Assembly: GCF_900105245.1 (NCBI RefSeq)
Contig: NZ_FNSZ01000001.1
Location: 6,322,001-6,386,000 of the forward strand
Reading direction: 5' to 3'
Length of the DNA: 64,000 bases
Source of the DNA: Streptomyces sp. 1222.5
Lineage (GTDB): Bacteria > Actinomycetota > Actinomycetes > Streptomycetales > Streptomycetaceae
Shown here: positions 1 through 9,349 of the stretch, in pieces
Numbering within the stretch: position 1 is the first letter of the stretch
How the letters are laid out: each line of letters begins with the position of its first letter
Notes under the pieces: generated by a model
What the model was told of the DNA's origin: nothing
Database searches by the model: none
What the model saw: the letters and a program-made list of their open reading frames with translations, nothing else
Position numbers and translations under genes: made by a program

Positions 1-1256
1 TGACCGACACCCTGATACCCGCGCCCGCCGCCACCGCGGCCGACGCGCCCGCCCACCGCGACCCGAACGTGCTGCGCTGGCTCGCCGCCTACACCTCCTC
101 CATGCTCGGCGACGGCGTCTACTACCTGGCCCTGTCCTGGGCCGCCGTCCAGGCGGGCTCCCCGGCCCAGGCCGGACTCGTGATGTCCGCCAGCGCGCTG
201 CCCCGGGCGGTGCTGATGCTCGGCGGCGGAGTGATCGCCGACCGGCTCGGCCCGCGCCGGGTCGTCATCGGCAGCGACGCCGTCCGCTGCGCGGCCGTCC
301 TCGCCGTGGCCGCCCTGCTGTTCCTCACCAGCCCCGGACTGTGGCCGCTCGCCCTGCTGGCCCTGGTCTTCGGCACGGTCGACGCGGTGTTCATGCCCGC
401 CGTCGGCGCCCTCCCGGCCCGCCTCACCGGCAAGAGCCAGCTCGCCCGGGTCCAGGGCATGCGCGGTCTCGCCATCCGCTTCTCCAACGTGCTCGGCGCC
501 CCGCTCGGCGGGCTCGGCGTGGCCGTCGGCGGGGCGTCCGCCGCGTTCGCCCTGGCCGGGCTGCTCATCGCCGTCTCCGTGCCGCTGCTGATCTCCGTAC
601 GCGTCCGCGACCTGCCCGCGGACGACGAGCCCCGCGCGGGCGCCACCACCGCCCGGGGCGACCTTGCGGCGGGCCTGCGGTACATCCGCCACCACCGCGT
701 CCTCGCCCCGCTGATGCTGGCCATCGCCCTCGGCGACTTCGGCTTCGTCGGCCCGCTCAACGTCGGTCTCACCCTGCTCGCCGACCGGCGCGGCTGGGGA
801 GCCTCCGGCATGGGCTGGGTCCTCGCCGGTTTCGGGGTCGGCGCGGGCGCCGCCGCGCTGCTGCTGGCGGTGCGCGGCCGGGTGCCCCGCGCGGGCGTCG
901 TCATCGGCTGCGCCTGCACGGCCGGTTCGGTGGCCATCGGCGCCCTCGGTTTCGTTCCCGCCCTCGCCGGCGCCGTCGCCGTGGCCGCGCTCGTGGGCCT
1001 GCTCGCCGGGCTCAGCGGCGCCCTGTGCGGGGCCCTGCTGCAGACCTGCGCCGACCCCGCCTACCTCGGCCGGGTCACCGCCGTCGCCGGACTGGTCAGC
1101 CTCGGCCTCGCCCCGCTGAGCATGCCGTTCGCGGCCGCCGCGATCGGGACGTGGGGCCTCGGCCCGGTCTACGTCGTCAGCGCGGTCGTCTGCGGTCTCG
1201 GCGGGGTCGTCGCCCTCGCCGTCCCCGGCCTGCGCCGCGCGGAACTGCCCGGCTGA
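1..1256 (+). CDS. MFS transporter (start codon one base outside the window)
   Basis: A membrane exporter of the major facilitator superfamily; the substrate cannot be told. The frame is open from the first base. The first two bases (TG) complete a start codon whose first base lies just outside, giving Met-Thr-Asp-Thr-Leu and a protein of about 418 residues. A GTG at 69 is an internal alternative but would lose part of the N-terminal cytosolic segment. About 12 hydrophobic segments are visible. The loop between helices 2 and 3 carries the family-type motif A-D-R-L-G-P-R-R, and a charged central loop (VRVRDLPADDEP) separates the two halves. It resembles drug or metabolite efflux proteins. The following VOC gene is convergent, with only 3 bases between them. 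Confidence 0.85.
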   Translation, partial: TDTLIPAPAATAADAPAHRDPNVLRWLAAYTSSMLGDGVYYLALSWAAVQAGSPAQAGLVMSASALPRAVLMLGGGVIADRLGPRRVVIGSDAVRCAAVLAVAALLFLTSPGLWPLALLALVFGTVDAVFMPAVGALPARLTGKSQLARVQGMRGLAIRFSNVLGAPLGGLGVAVGGASAAFALAGLLIAVSVPLLISVRVRDLPADDEPRAGATTARGDLAAGLRYIRHHRVLAPLMLAIALGDFGFVGPLNVGLTLLADRRGWGASGMGWVLAGFGVGAGAAALLLAVRGRVPRAGVVIGCACTAGSVAIGALGFVPALAGAVAVAALVGLLAGLSGALCGALLQTCADPAYLGRVTAVAGLVSLGLAPLSMPFAAAAIGTWGLGPVYVVSAVVCGLGGVVALAVPGLRRAELPG

Positions 1257-1259
1257 CCG

Positions 1260-1658
1260 TCAGCCTTTCGGCTGGACCAGCTGCACGAGATTGCCCACCG
1301 TGTCGTCGAGCACCGCCGCCAGCACCGGACCCTGCTCCTGCGGCTCGTGCGCGAACCGCACACCGAGGCCGGTCAGCCGGGCGTACTCGGCCGCCAGGTC
1401 GTCCACCGAGAAGACGATGCACGGCAGACCGGCCTCGTACACCGCCCTGCGGTACGGCTCCGCGACGGGCCCCTGGCCGGGCTCCAGCAGCAGCTGCAGA
1501 TCCGGCTGGGCCCCCTGCGGCGCCCCGACCGTGACGAACAGCGTGTCGTTGCCGAGATCCATGTGGACGCGCGTCTCGAAGCCGAGGACGTCCGTGTAGA
1601 AGGCGTGCGCCCTGGCCACGTCGTCGACGTACACGTTGGTCATCGCGACCTTGATCAC
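1260..1658 (-). CDS. VOC family (glyoxalase/bleomycin resistance-like) protein
   Basis: A 132-residue single-domain protein of the vicinal oxygen chelate fold. The two beta-alpha-beta-beta-beta halves are visible: the first begins VYVDDVARAHAFYTDVLGF (about residues 9-27), the second near IVFSVDDLAAEYARLTGLG. The C-terminal strand ends GNLVQLVQ, where many VOC enzymes have an acidic metal ligand, so a catalytic metal site is not assured. The reaction and substrate are unknown. It starts at a GTG, with an in-frame ATG five codons later (1643) as an alternative. It lies 13 bases downstream of the TIGR03085 gene on the same strand, so the two are probably co-transcribed. Confidence 0.8.
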   Translation of the reverse strand: MIKVAMTNVYVDDVARAHAFYTDVLGFETRVHMDLGNDTLFVTVGAPQGAQPDLQLLLEPGQGPVAEPYRRAVYEAGLPCIVFSVDDLAAEYARLTGLGVRFAHEPQEQGPVLAAVLDDTVGNLVQLVQPKG

Positions 1659-1671
1659 GGGAGGTGCCCCC

Positions 1672-2307
1672 TCAGATGCCGAGCTGCCGGGACTCGTGCA
1701 GGGTGTCGATCGCCTCCGCGTCGCCCTCCAGCTCCACCGCGGCCGCGTCCTGCCGGCCGTAGGCGAACATCAGCAGCTCCGACGGCTCACCCGTCACCGT
1801 GACCACCGGCGCGCCGCGGTGCGCCACCACCGTCTGGCCGTCCGGACGGCGCAGCACCAGACCCGTCGGCACGCCCCGGCCCATCAGCCGCGCCATCCGC
1901 TCCAGCCGGGACCACAGCGTGTCCTGGAACACCGTGTCCAGCTCCCGCCGGCCCCAGTCCGGCTGGGCACGGCGCACGTCCTCCGTGTGGACGTAGAACT
2001 CGACGACGTTCGCCGCCTCGTCCACCTGCTTGAGCTGAAAGGGTGAGAAGCGGGGCGGGCCGGTACGGATCAGCTTGATCAGCTCCTCGTACGGCTTCGC
2101 GGTGTACTCCGCCATCACCTTCTCCAGGCGCGACGCGAGCGGCTTGATCAGCGCGCCGCTCGCCGCGTCCGGACGGCGCTCACGCACGATCACGTGCGCG
2201 GCCAGGTCCCGGGTCCGCCAGCCCTCGCAGAGGGTCTGGGCGTCCGGACCGACGGTTTCCAAGAGGTCGGCGAGCAGGAGCCGTTCACGCTTGGCGAAGG
2301 TCGACAT
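1672..2307 (-). CDS. TIGR03085 family metal-binding protein (DinB/mycothiol-dependent fold)
   Basis: A 211-residue protein of the actinobacterial TIGR03085 family, related to mycothiol-dependent maleylpyruvate isomerase/DinB four-helix proteins. The N-terminal segment STFAKRERLLLADLLE leads into the helical bundle. Candidate metal-ligand histidines occur in DLAAHVIVRE (about residue 38) and in YVHTEDVRR in the middle of the protein. The C-terminal region (VVTVTGEPSELLMFAYGR) matches the usual small C-terminal domain. The true reaction is unknown; the fold suggests a metal- and thiol-cofactor-dependent enzyme. It is divergent from hisI, with an 82-base shared promoter region. Confidence 0.8.
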   Translation of the reverse strand: MSTFAKRERLLLADLLETVGPDAQTLCEGWRTRDLAAHVIVRERRPDAASGALIKPLASRLEKVMAEYTAKPYEELIKLIRTGPPRFSPFQLKQVDEAANVVEFYVHTEDVRRAQPDWGRRELDTVFQDTLWSRLERMARLMGRGVPTGLVLRRPDGQTVVAHRGAPVVTVTGEPSELLMFAYGRQDAAAVELEGDAEAIDTLHESRQLGI

Positions 2308-2389
2308 GGACTCAGCCTACGACCGCGCGCAGGGTCCGCCCAGTGGACACGGACGGTCACCACCCCACCCGCGCGGCACAATGGCACCC

Positions 2390-2782
2390 ATGACCAGCAC
2401 GCCCCCGCCCAGCGGCCTCGACCCGGAGATCGCCGCCCGCCTCAAGCGCAGCGCCGACGGCCTCGTCCCCGCCATCGCCCAGCAGTACGACACCGGTGAG
2501 GTGCTGATGCTGGGCTGGATGGACGACGAGGCGCTGCACCGCACCCTCACCACCGGCCGCTGCACCTACTGGTCCCGCAGCCGCGGGGAGTACTGGGTCA
2601 AGGGCGACACCTCCGGCCACTTCCAGTGGGTGAAGTCGGTCGCGCTGGACTGCGACGCCGACACCGTGCTGGTCAAGGTCGACCAGGTGGGCGCCGCCTG
2701 CCACACCGGCGCGCGCACCTGCTTCGACGAGGACGTCCTGCTCAAGGACGCCGATTCCGGCCCCAACCGCACCGGTCAGTAA
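2390..2782 (+). CDS. hisI: Phosphoribosyl-AMP cyclohydrolase
   Basis: This enzyme opens the adenine ring of phosphoribosyl-AMP, the third step of histidine biosynthesis, in the cytosol. The 130-residue length is typical of the stand-alone enzyme (HisE is separate). The Mg-binding D-C-D-A-D is at about residues 87-91. The zinc cysteines are C88, C104 and C111, the last two in ACHTGARTCF. The YWSRSR and GHFQWV motifs are also present. The ATG at 2390 (MTSTPPP) is preferred; another in-frame ATG lies three codons upstream at 2381. It sits 11 bases ahead of trpE, so both are likely read together, and an early his step shares a transcript with the first Trp step. Confidence 0.96.
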   Translation: MTSTPPPSGLDPEIAARLKRSADGLVPAIAQQYDTGEVLMLGWMDDEALHRTLTTGRCTYWSRSRGEYWVKGDTSGHFQWVKSVALDCDADTVLVKVDQVGAACHTGARTCFDEDVLLKDADSGPNRTGQ

Positions 2783-2793
2783 GGTCGACGGCC

Positions 2794-4290
2794 ATGGACC
2801 TCGAGACCTTCCGCAAGCTCGCCACCGACCGGCGCGTCATCCCGGTCACGCGCAAGCTCCTCGCCGACGGCGACACCCCGGTCGCGCTCTACCGCAAGCT
2901 CGCCGCCGAGCGCCCCGGCACCTTCCTGCTGGAGTCCGCGGAGAACGGCCGCTCCTGGTCCCGGTACTCCTTCGTGGGCGTCCGCTCGGCGGCCACGCTC
3001 ACCGCGCGCGACGGCCGGACGCACTGGCTCGGCGACCCGCCGGTCGGCGTCCCCGTCGACGGCGACCCGCTCGCCGCCCTGCGGGCCACCATCCAGACCC
3101 TGCACACCCCCCACCACGAGGGCATGCCGCCCTTCACCGGCGGCATGGTCGGCTACCTCGGCTACGACATCGTCCGCCGCCTGGAGAAGATCGGCCCCGG
3201 CGAGCGCGACGATCTGCGGCTGCCCGAGCTGACCATGCTCCTGACCAGCGACCTCGCCGTGATGGACCACTGGGAGGGCTCGGTCCTGCTGATCGCCAAC
3301 GCGATCAACCACAACGACCTGGACACCGGCGTCGACGAGGCCTGGGCGGACGCCGTGGCCCGCCTCGACGCCATGGAGGCCGACCTCACGCGCGCGGTGG
3401 CCCAGCCCCCGGCCGTCCTGCCGCCCTCCGAGCTGCCCGAGTACACCGCGCTGTGGGGCGGCCCGGACTTCCAGCGGGCCGTCGAGGACGTCAAGGAGCG
3501 CATCCGGGCCGGCGAGGCCTTCCAGGTCGTGCCCTCCCAGCGGTTCGAGACGCCCTGCACGGCGAGCGCCCTCGACGTCTACCGGGTGCTGCGGGCGACC
3601 AACCCCTCGCCGTACATGTACCTGTTCCGCTTCGACGGGTTCGACGTCGTCGGCTCCTCCCCGGAGGCCCTGGTCAAGGTCGAGGACGGGCGGGCCATGG
3701 TCCACCCCATCGCCGGCACCCGGCACCGCGGCGCCACCCCTCAGGAGGACCAGGCCCTCGCCGACGAACTCCTCGCCGACCCCAAGGAGCGCGCCGAGCA
3801 CCTGATGCTGGTGGACCTCGGCCGCAACGACCTCGGGCGCGTCTGCGAGCCGGGCTCGGTCGAGGTCGTCGACTTCATGTCCATCGAGCGCTACTCGCAC
3901 GTCATGCACATCGTCTCGACCGTCACCGGCCAGGTGGCCGAGGGCCGCACGGCCTTCGACGTGCTCACCGCGTGCTTCCCCGCGGGCACCCTCTCCGGCG
4001 CCCCCAAGCCGCGCGCGATGCAGATCATCGACGAACTGGAGCCCTCCCGCCGGGGCCTGTACGGCGGCTGCGTCGGCTACCTCGACTTCGCCGGCGACTC
4101 CGACACCGCGATCGCCATCCGCACCGCCCTGCTGCGGGACGGCACGGCCTACGTACAGGCCGGTGCCGGCATCGTCGCCGACTCCGACCCGGTGGCCGAG
4201 GACCAGGAGTGCCGCAACAAGGCGGCGGCGGTCCTGCGTGCCGTGCACACCGCCAACCGCCTGGACGGACGGCTCGGTTCCGCCGAGTAG
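2794..4290 (+). CDS. trpE: Anthranilate synthase component I
   Basis: This 498-residue enzyme converts chorismate and ammonia to anthranilate, the first committed step of tryptophan synthesis. It normally works with a TrpG amidotransferase, which is not in the window. The LLESAE motif at about residues 45-50 belongs to the tryptophan feedback site. The chorismate-binding domain fills the C-terminal half, with PIAGTRHRG, HLMLVDLGRNDLGRV, FPAGTLSGAPK and AGAGIVADSDP. The start at 2794 has GGTCGACGGCC before it, with only weak Shine-Dalgarno complementarity. A strong hairpin follows the stop codon. No tryptophan-rich leader peptide is visible upstream, so classic attenuation of this copy is not supported. 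Confidence 0.97.
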   Translation: MDLETFRKLATDRRVIPVTRKLLADGDTPVALYRKLAAERPGTFLLESAENGRSWSRYSFVGVRSAATLTARDGRTHWLGDPPVGVPVDGDPLAALRATIQTLHTPHHEGMPPFTGGMVGYLGYDIVRRLEKIGPGERDDLRLPELTMLLTSDLAVMDHWEGSVLLIANAINHNDLDTGVDEAWADAVARLDAMEADLTRAVAQPPAVLPPSELPEYTALWGGPDFQRAVEDVKERIRAGEAFQVVPSQRFETPCTASALDVYRVLRATNPSPYMYLFRFDGFDVVGSSPEALVKVEDGRAMVHPIAGTRHRGATPQEDQALADELLADPKERAEHLMLVDLGRNDLGRVCEPGSVEVVDFMSIERYSHVMHIVSTVTGQVAEGRTAFDVLTACFPAGTLSGAPKPRAMQIIDELEPSRRGLYGGCVGYLDFAGDSDTAIAIRTALLRDGTAYVQAGAGIVADSDPVAEDQECRNKAAAVLRAVHTANRLDGRLGSAE

Positions 4291-4303
4291 GGCGCATCTC
4301 ATG

Positions 4304-4333
4304 GAACCCCGGGTGACGGTTCGCCCGGGGTTC
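4304..4333 (+). terminator. Hairpin after trpE
   Basis: A perfect 10-bp stem (GAACCCCGGG with CCCGGGGTTC) closes a 10-nt loop 13 bases after the trpE stop codon. There is no U-tract, as is common in Streptomyces. It lies only a few bases before the next start codon, so it may reduce rather than block read-through. Confidence 0.65.
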
Positions 4334-4341
4334 AGGCGATA

Positions 4342-4980
4342 GTGGACTACGTGACTGCTGTTCCCCACCCCCGTTCCGAAGCCGCCGCACCCACCCGGTC
4401 CGGCCGGCGGAGCCTCGCCGCGGCCCTCCTGTTCGGTGCCCTCGGCGCGGCCGTGGCGCTCCTCGCGACCCGGCAGCGCTGGGCGGAGGGCACCGCGACG
4501 GTGGCCGGCGGCGCGTTCCCGCTGACCGTGAAGGGCAGCGACGTCACCGGCGTCCCCGCGGCCCTCGCCATAGTGGGCCTCGCCGCGCTCGTCGCCGTCT
4601 TCGCCGTCCGCAGGGCCGGCCGCCTCCTCGTCTCCGCCCTGCTCGCGCTGTCCGGAGCCGGCATCGTGGCCGCCGCCCTCGTGTCCGCCTCCGACGCCTC
4701 CGTGCTGGACGAGAAGGCGGCCCAGGCCAGCGGCGACACCTCCGCCACGGTCGCCGCCCTCAGCCACACCGGCTGGCCCTACGTCGCGGCCGTCGGCGGT
4801 GCCCTGATCCTGCTCGCCGGCCTGCTCGCGCTGCGCTTCGGCAGCCGCTGGCCCGCCATGTCCGGCCGCTACGAGCGCGGTACCGACCGCCCGCGCCGCA
4901 CCGCCCGCCCGGCCGACCCGGAGCGCCCCGAGGAGATCTGGAAGGCCCTGGACCGCGGCGAGGACCCCACGGGCGCCTGA
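4342..4980 (+). CDS. Trp-biosynthesis-associated membrane protein (TIGR02234-type)
   Basis: An integral membrane protein of about 212 residues from the family found beside trp genes in actinobacteria. Its molecular role is not established. Four hydrophobic segments are visible: LAAALLFGALGAAVALLAT, the ALAIVGLAALVAVFAV region, LLVSALLALSGAGIVAAALV and VAAVGGALILLAGLLAL. Conserved-looking features include TRQRW after helix 1 and a C-terminal basic/acidic tail ending in EEIWKALDRGEDPT. The start is ambiguous: GTG at 4342 or GTG at 4351 (VTAVPHP), neither with a clear ribosome site. Its position between trpE and trpC suggests a role tied to tryptophan metabolism; a transport or insertion function is only a guess. 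Confidence 0.85.
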   Translation: MDYVTAVPHPRSEAAAPTRSGRRSLAAALLFGALGAAVALLATRQRWAEGTATVAGGAFPLTVKGSDVTGVPAALAIVGLAALVAVFAVRRAGRLLVSALLALSGAGIVAAALVSASDASVLDEKAAQASGDTSATVAALSHTGWPYVAAVGGALILLAGLLALRFGSRWPAMSGRYERGTDRPRRTARPADPERPEEIWKALDRGEDPTGA

Positions 4981-5154
4981 GCGCCCCCACGGGCGGGCCG
5001 CCCGGGAATGTGGCGAACCAGACGCCACCCCCGCGTCCGGCGGCCGCGCCCGTACGGGACAATGGAGGCGAGCGTCCGGCTCGGACAGTGACGGGCGGGC
5101 TCGGAACCGTACGGACACGTACTACGACACGTACACAGCAACGAGGAGCAAGTC

Positions 5155-5412
5155 ATGGCGGGCAGCAGCCACGGTCACACCCCGGCCGCCTGGACCGGTG
5201 TCACTATCGCTTTCATCGGTTTCTGCGTCGCGGGCGCCTTCATGGTGATGGCCCAGCCGCTCGGTTTCTGGGCCGGCATGGTGATCATCGCCCTCGGCGG
5301 TGTCGTCGGCGGCATCATGCGCGCCATGGGTCTCGGCATGCCGAAGGAGGCGCACGCCCTTCCCCAGAAGGCTCCCGTCGCGACCCGCGAGCCCGCCGGC
5401 GTCGAGGGCTGA
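5155..5412 (+). CDS. HGxxPAAW family small membrane protein
   Basis: An 85-residue actinobacterial membrane protein carrying the family signature HGHTPAAW at about residues 6-13. Two hydrophobic helices follow: GVTIAFIGFCVAGAFMVMA and FWAGMVIIALGGVVGGIM. A short hydrophilic tail ends the protein. The function is unknown. The ATG at 5155 has an excellent ribosome site (GAGGAG, 6-7 bases upstream). It is placed within the trp region between the Trp-associated membrane protein and a DUF2752 gene, an arrangement common in streptomycetes. A strong hairpin follows, so it is probably a single transcription unit or the end of one. Confidence 0.88.
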   Translation: MAGSSHGHTPAAWTGVTIAFIGFCVAGAFMVMAQPLGFWAGMVIIALGGVVGGIMRAMGLGMPKEAHALPQKAPVATREPAGVEG

Positions 5413-5428
5413 GCCCCCAAGGCCTTCC

Positions 5429-5473
5429 ACGAGGGGCGGCCCGGCATCCGGAAGGGTGCAGGCCGCCCCTCGT
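5429..5473 (+). terminator. Hairpin after the HGxxPAAW gene
   Basis: A perfect 13-bp stem (ACGAGGGGCGGCC with GGCCGCCCCTCGT) around a 19-nt loop, beginning 17 bases after the stop codon. It is a likely factor-independent terminator without a U-tract. Confidence 0.7.
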
Positions 5474-5567
5474 CGTGTGCGGGTCGCCCGGGGTCGAGGG
5501 CCGTACGACCGGCCGGGCGGCCGCTTCGCACGCGCGCGTGCCAGGGCCGGCGGGGCAGAATGCCGGC

Positions 5568-6020
5568 GTGAACGCCGACAGCCGCCCGGTCCCCGCCCCG
5601 GCTCCGCACCCCGTCCCGCCCGCCCCGGCATGGCGGCGGCTCGCCGTTCCGGCCGGGCTGTTCACGGCCGTCGCCGGGGCCTTCGCCTACGTGGGCGCCG
5701 TCGACCCCAACGAGCCCGGCCACTACCCGGTCTGTCCCCTCTTCCGGCTCACCGGTCTGTACTGCCCCGGCTGCGGCGGACTGCGCAGCGCGCACGCCTT
5801 CGTGCACGGCGACCTCGGCACCGCCCTGCACGACAACGCGGCCGGTGTCGTCGCCTACGTGGGCTTCGCCGTGCTGTGGGCCGTCTGGGTGGTCCGGGCG
5901 GCACGCGACCGGCCACTCAGGCCGGCCCTCGGCCCGGCGCACCTGTGGGCGATCGGCACCCTGCTGCTGGCGTTCACCGTGCTGCGGAACCTGCCGGCCG
6001 GAGCCTGGCTGCGTCCGTGA
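5568..6020 (+). CDS. DUF2752 domain membrane protein
   Basis: A membrane protein of 150 residues. The DUF2752 signature is clear: CPLFRLTGLYCPGCGGLRSAHAF near residues 60-83, with the conserved cysteines and GGLRS. Hydrophobic segments precede it (LAVPAGLFTAVAGAFAYVGAV) and follow it (AAGVVAYVGFAVLWAVWVV and LWAIGTLLLAFTVL). The biochemical function is unknown. The start chosen is the GTG at 5568 (VNADSRP), because the protein then begins with a short proline-rich cytosolic stretch. The upstream frame is open but lacks domain features. It lies 189 bases before trpC. Confidence 0.82.
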   Translation: MNADSRPVPAPAPHPVPPAPAWRRLAVPAGLFTAVAGAFAYVGAVDPNEPGHYPVCPLFRLTGLYCPGCGGLRSAHAFVHGDLGTALHDNAAGVVAYVGFAVLWAVWVVRAARDRPLRPALGPAHLWAIGTLLLAFTVLRNLPAGAWLRP

Positions 6021-6209
6021 CACGGCCCCGACGGTCGGCCCGCCGCGAGGTCCGGCAGGTGGCCCGCCGGGCGGTCACGGGGTGAAATGTCCAGGTAGTG
6101 GGACCGCCGTCCGCCGGATGCGAGGCCACCCCGTTCCTGCGGATACCATCGCAGTGACCAGAGGTTTTCAGAACCTGAAGGAACCACCGTCCGGAAGGGG
6201 GCCGCTCGC

Positions 6210-7019
6210 GTGAGTGTGCTCGACGAGATCATCGACGGAGTCCGTGCCGACCTCGCGGAGCGGCAGGCACGCGTCAGCCTCGACGAGCTCAAGGAGCGCG
6301 CGGCCAAGGCCCCCGCCGCCAAGGACGGGGTGGCCGCGCTCAAGGGCGACGGCGTGAAGGTGATCTGCGAGGTCAAGCGCTCGAGCCCCTCCAAGGGCGC
6401 GCTGGCCGCGATCGCCGACCCGGCCGGGCTGGCCGCGGACTACGAGGCGGGCGGCGCGGCCGTCATCTCCGTCCTCACCGAACAGCGCCGCTTCGGCGGC
6501 TCGCTGGACGATCTGGAGGCCGTCCGCGCGCGCGTGGACATCCCGGTCCTGCGCAAGGACTTCATCGTCACGTCCTACCAGCTGTGGGAGGCCCGGGCGT
6601 ACGGTGCCGACCTCGCGCTGCTGATCGTGGCCGCCCTCGACCAGCCGGCCCTGGAGTCGCTGATCGAGCGGGCCGTGTCCATCGGGCTCACCCCGCTCGT
6701 CGAGGTGCACGACGAGGACGAGGTCGAGCGGGCCGTGGACGCGGGCGCCAAGATCATCGGTGTGAACGCGCGCAATCTCAGGACGCTGGAGGTCGACCGC
6801 GGCACCTTCGAGCGGCTCGCCCCGGAGATCCCCGACCACCTCGTGCGGGTCGCCGAGTCCGGTGTCCGCGGACCGCACGACCTGATCGCCTACGCCAACG
6901 CCGGTGCGGACGCGGTCCTGGTGGGCGAGTCCCTCGTCACCGGACGCGACCCCAAGGCCGCCGTCTCCGACCTGGTCGCCGCGGGCGAGCACCCCGCGCT
7001 CCGGCACGGCCGGGGCTGA
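6210..7019 (+). CDS. trpC: Indole-3-glycerol phosphate synthase
   Basis: This (beta/alpha)8-barrel enzyme closes the indole ring, converting CdRP to indole-3-glycerol phosphate. It has 269 residues, the usual length for a stand-alone TrpC. Visible motifs include VICEVKRSSPSKG (catalytic Lys, phosphate end), VISVLTEQRRFGGS, PVLRKDFIV, LIVAAL, PLVEVHDE, IIGVNARNLRTLEVD and VAESGV. The GTG start at 6210 follows GGAAGGGGGCC. It opens the trpC-trpM-trpB-trpA group. TrpF activity is expected from PriA elsewhere in such organisms. The 189-base upstream gap contains a possible -10 (TACCAT at 6144) but no tryptophan-rich leader peptide. Confidence 0.97.
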   Translation: MSVLDEIIDGVRADLAERQARVSLDELKERAAKAPAAKDGVAALKGDGVKVICEVKRSSPSKGALAAIADPAGLAADYEAGGAAVISVLTEQRRFGGSLDDLEAVRARVDIPVLRKDFIVTSYQLWEARAYGADLALLIVAALDQPALESLIERAVSIGLTPLVEVHDEDEVERAVDAGAKIIGVNARNLRTLEVDRGTFERLAPEIPDHLVRVAESGVRGPHDLIAYANAGADAVLVGESLVTGRDPKAAVSDLVAAGEHPALRHGRG

Positions 7020-7041
7020 TCCTTCGGTAGGCTTGGTGCCG

Positions 7042-7224
7042 ATGATGCTTCCGATCACCCCGGCGACGCGGGACCCGTATGCCCGCCTCGCCCGCGGCTG
7101 CCGGCCCCGCGGCTGCCGTGCCCCCGCGCGACGGGTGCACGGGCGGCGGGTCCGCTATGTGATCGGCGACGAGCCCGGCCAGGTGAACGGCATGCGATGG
7201 CGTCCCGCCGTGTGCGCCGGCTGA
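7042..7224 (+). CDS. trpM: Tryptophan biosynthesis modulator TrpM (TrpX-like)
   Basis: A 60-residue, strongly basic small protein with the conserved streptomycete TrpM pattern: YARLARGCRPRGCRAPARRV, then RRVRYVIGDEPGQVNGMRW. The regularly spaced Cys/Arg residues (GCRPRGCR) are the clearest feature. TrpM is known in S. coelicolor as a modulator of tryptophan synthesis acting on physiology; its mechanism is not fixed. The start could be GTG 7036, ATG 7042 or ATG 7045. It begins about 20 bases after trpC, so it is co-transcribed with it. A long repeat-bearing gap separates it from trpB. Confidence 0.8.
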   Translation: MMLPITPATRDPYARLARGCRPRGCRAPARRVHGRRVRYVIGDEPGQVNGMRWRPAVCAG

Positions 7225-7360
7225 GCGGCCGTATTCCTCCGACCCTCGGCTGAGCCTCACCCTCGCCCCACCCGGGCCGACCCGGGGCTCCGGCCCCTCG
7301 GCCCTCGCCCACCCACCGGCTCTCCGGCCCGCGACGGTTCGCTGCTCGGCCCGCCGAGCG

Positions 7361-7867
7361 ATGACCCACCCGGGGTCCGCGACGCGGTCGGCCGACGGGC
7401 GGCCCTGCGGGCTCGCGCCCGGTCCGGCCCGCGGCTCGGCCGGCTGACGAGCGGCCCGTCCGGTTCGCGACGCGGCCGTCGGGAGCGCCCCACGGGATCC
7501 CCGGACCGGTTGTCCGGCGGCGACCCCACCGGGTCCGTGACCCGCCTCGACCGGCCGCGGCCCGCACGGGACGTGCTCGGTCGACCGGACGCGGTCCCTT
7601 CGGGGTCGTGAGCGGCTGACCGGAGAGCGACCCACCGGGTTCGCGACACGGGCGATCGGATGCGGTCCCCACGGGATCGTGAGCCGGTCGCCCGGAGAAC
7701 GCCCACCGGGTTCGTGACCGCTCGACCGGAGCGGCCGGTCAAGGACCGCGACCCGGTCGGCCGGAAGCGGCCCGCCGGGTCGTGAACCGATCGCGGAACG
7801 GCCCCGCCGGGTCGGCGACCGTCGATCGGACACGGCCCCCGGGACGACCGTGAGCCGGCCGGCCGAC
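7361..7867. repeat. Degenerate tandem array of about 35-nt units between trpM and trpB
   Basis: The 841-base stretch 7225-8065 has no convincing gene. From 7451 to 7867 I can divide it into about 12 successive units averaging 35 nt. Each follows roughly GCGGCCC-nCCGGGTTCGTGAC-CCG-nTCGACCGGA. Two weaker units lie at about 7361-7432. Units differ by substitutions and 1-4 base indels, and the lengths do not preserve a reading frame. Recurrent words are CACCGGGTTCG, CGGGATCGTGAG and GACCGGAGCG. The reading is a decayed minisatellite. A structured leader RNA controlling trpBA is possible but unproven. Confidence 0.75.
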
Positions 7868-8065
7868 GGTGACCTGGCCGTATCGCGGCTCGGTCCGCCG
7901 GCGGAGTCGTGCGGTGGGCGGAGCCCGGTAGCCCGGGAGGGTGCTTGTCCGGGCCCTGCCGACAGGCGGGGCCGGGCGGGTGGGAGAACACCGGCGAGGC
8001 CGGCGCACGCGTACCCGTACCCCAAGCCCAGCGACCCGGGGCACCAGCCCCTGCGAGGTATCCGC

Positions 8066-9345
<1,280 letters not shown>

Positions 9346-9349
<4 letters not shown>

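Noticed and set aside
6021..6209. Tryptophan leader peptide with attenuator before trpC
   Set aside because: No short frame with consecutive Trp codons exists here or before trpE.
7361..7867. CRISPR array in the trpM-trpB gap
   Set aside because: Units are contiguous, diverged and variable in length, with no identical repeats separated by unique spacers and no cas genes.
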